From UBA1738 sp045658645 (GTDB lineage: Bacteria; Bacillota; Clostridia; UBA1381), in NCBI GenBank assembly GCA_045658645.1, contig JAZOVJ010000035.1, positions 1-14,454 on the forward strand: a stretch of 14,454 nucleotides of DNA, given 5' to 3'. The position numbers and the translations under genes were made by a program. Positions 14,106 through 14,454 of the stretch are shown one piece after another (the stretch's first letter is position 1; the number at the start of each line of letters is the position of its first letter). Below the pieces are notes generated by a model. That model saw only the letters and a program-made list of their open reading frames with translations, made no database searches and was not told the origin of the DNA.

Positions 14106-14134
14106 TTGAAATTTGAATTTTTGTGTGATATAAT
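14106..14134 (+). promoter_or_regulatory. Near-consensus promoter of the tRNA-Pro region
   Basis: -35 TTGAAA at 14106-14111, exact 17-bp spacer, -10 TATAAT at 14129-14134 with extended -10 TG at 14126-14127. Expected start near 14141, 13 nt before the tRNA-Pro 5' half. I see no comparable promoter directly ahead of the intact tRNA, so both may share this one. Confidence 0.78.
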
Positions 14135-14153
14135 AGCTTGCGATGGATAATTA

Positions 14154-14193
14154 CGGGATGTGGCTCAGTTTGGTAGAGCACTACGTTCGGGAC
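14154..14193 (+). pseudogene. tRNA-Pro(CGG) 5' half, truncated after the anticodon loop
   Basis: Aligned with the intact tRNA-Pro 200 bp downstream, it keeps the 5' acceptor strand CGGGATG, the D-arm GCTC-AGTTTGGTA-GAGC (both sides differ from the intact copy's GCGC/GCGC yet still pair), the left anticodon stem CTACG and the loop TTCGGGA with anticodon CGG at 14188-14190. After 14193 the similarity stops: no right anticodon stem, T-arm or 3' acceptor strand follows. The retained D-stem covariation suggests it was once a separate functional tRNA gene rather than a copy of its neighbour. Confidence 0.82.
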
Positions 14194-14228
14194 ATTGCGA
14201 TAACCAATTCATTCGCAAACCACCGAAC
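14185..14228 (+). other. Composite hairpin joining the tRNA fragment to downstream sequence
   Basis: GTTCGG (14185-14190, the anticodon loop) pairs with CCGAAC (14223-14228), and inside it TTGCGA (14195-14200) pairs with TCGCAA (14213-14218), with a 4+4 internal loop and 12-nt apical loop. This would replace the lost anticodon arm with a new stem in the RNA. Pairing was seen by eye, and the elements are short enough that chance is possible. Confidence 0.4.
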
Positions 14229-14278
14229 CCCAACAAACCGTTCAACACCGCCACTTATGGCGACCAAGAAAACGAAAT

Positions 14279-14309
14279 ACATGTGGTCAAATCAGTTTTG
14301 ACCACATGT
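14279..14309. repeat. 13-bp perfect hairpin between the two tRNA-Pro units
   Basis: ACATGTGGTCAAA (14279-14291) / TTTGACCACATGT (14297-14309), loop TCAGT. There is no T-run after it (next bases TATCCC), so it is not a standard intrinsic terminator. It could be an RNA processing or protective hairpin, or an inverted-repeat end. Confidence 0.7.
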
Positions 14310-14353
14310 TATCCCACAGACACGGGAGATAGAAAAAATCGAATATTTTATAT

Positions 14354-14430
<77 letters not shown>

Positions 14431-14454
14431 CCTTAAACCTCAGTAACCAAGCGG

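Noticed and set aside
14279..14309. Intrinsic terminator for the tRNA fragment
   Set aside because: The stem is strong but is followed by TATCCC, not a T-run.

Overview
The window looks like a chromosomal segment from a low-GC, strictly Gram-positive-type bacterium, most likely a gut clostridium. The evidence is AT-rich third codon positions, strong AGGAGG-type ribosome binding sites, TTGACA/TGnTATAAT promoters, short A-tract/T-tract intrinsic terminators, and remnants of host-sugar (fucose-type) catabolism. No phage, plasmid or CRISPR genes are visible. Genes are mostly plus-strand and tightly packed.

Layout: (1) 1-650 holds the tail of an unidentified gene, a perfect-palindrome terminator, and two gene stumps joined head to head: an AraC-type HTH fragment on minus and the C-terminal third of a sugar-phosphate-isomerase-like TIM barrel on plus. 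(2) 646-3113 carries an intact Methyltransf_32-type methyltransferase and an Mrp/NBP35 iron-sulfur carrier ATPase. They are followed by the remnant of an L-fucose isomerase gene with a lost start codon, a frameshift, a stop codon and a deletion of about 500 codons. (3) 3115-4106 is an EamA-type transporter. (4) 4132-4350 is an unusual intergenic element: mini-hairpins of different sequence separated by an 8-bp word, TCGATATG, direct in the left half and inverted in the right half. (5) 4389-9628 is a compact six-gene run (DUF4430 lipoprotein, PHP phosphoesterase, diacylglycerol-kinase-like lipid kinase, 5-formyl-THF cyclo-ligase, ABC exporter, Cof-type HAD phosphatase). It ends at a terminator shared with a convergent DUF1015 gene (minus). 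(6) Divergent to DUF1015 is a 58-aa YtxH-like membrane protein with its own terminator. (7) 11369-14077 is a translationally coupled run of three transferase-fold genes (membrane acyltransferase 3, DUF2156, GNAT). (8) 14106-14430 has a near-consensus promoter, the 5' half of a tRNA-Pro(CGG), an A/C-rich stretch, a strong 13-bp hairpin and an intact tRNA-Pro(CGG) exactly 200 bp downstream of the partial one.

Two items deserve most attention. The TCGATATG mini-hairpin array can be drawn as a ladder of stacked junctions. The truncated tRNA-Pro has lost its 3' half but gained downstream sequence that pairs with its anticodon-loop region. A secondary theme is the decay of sugar-catabolism genes around intact housekeeping genes. 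All family assignments rest on reading motifs by eye; no database search was possible.
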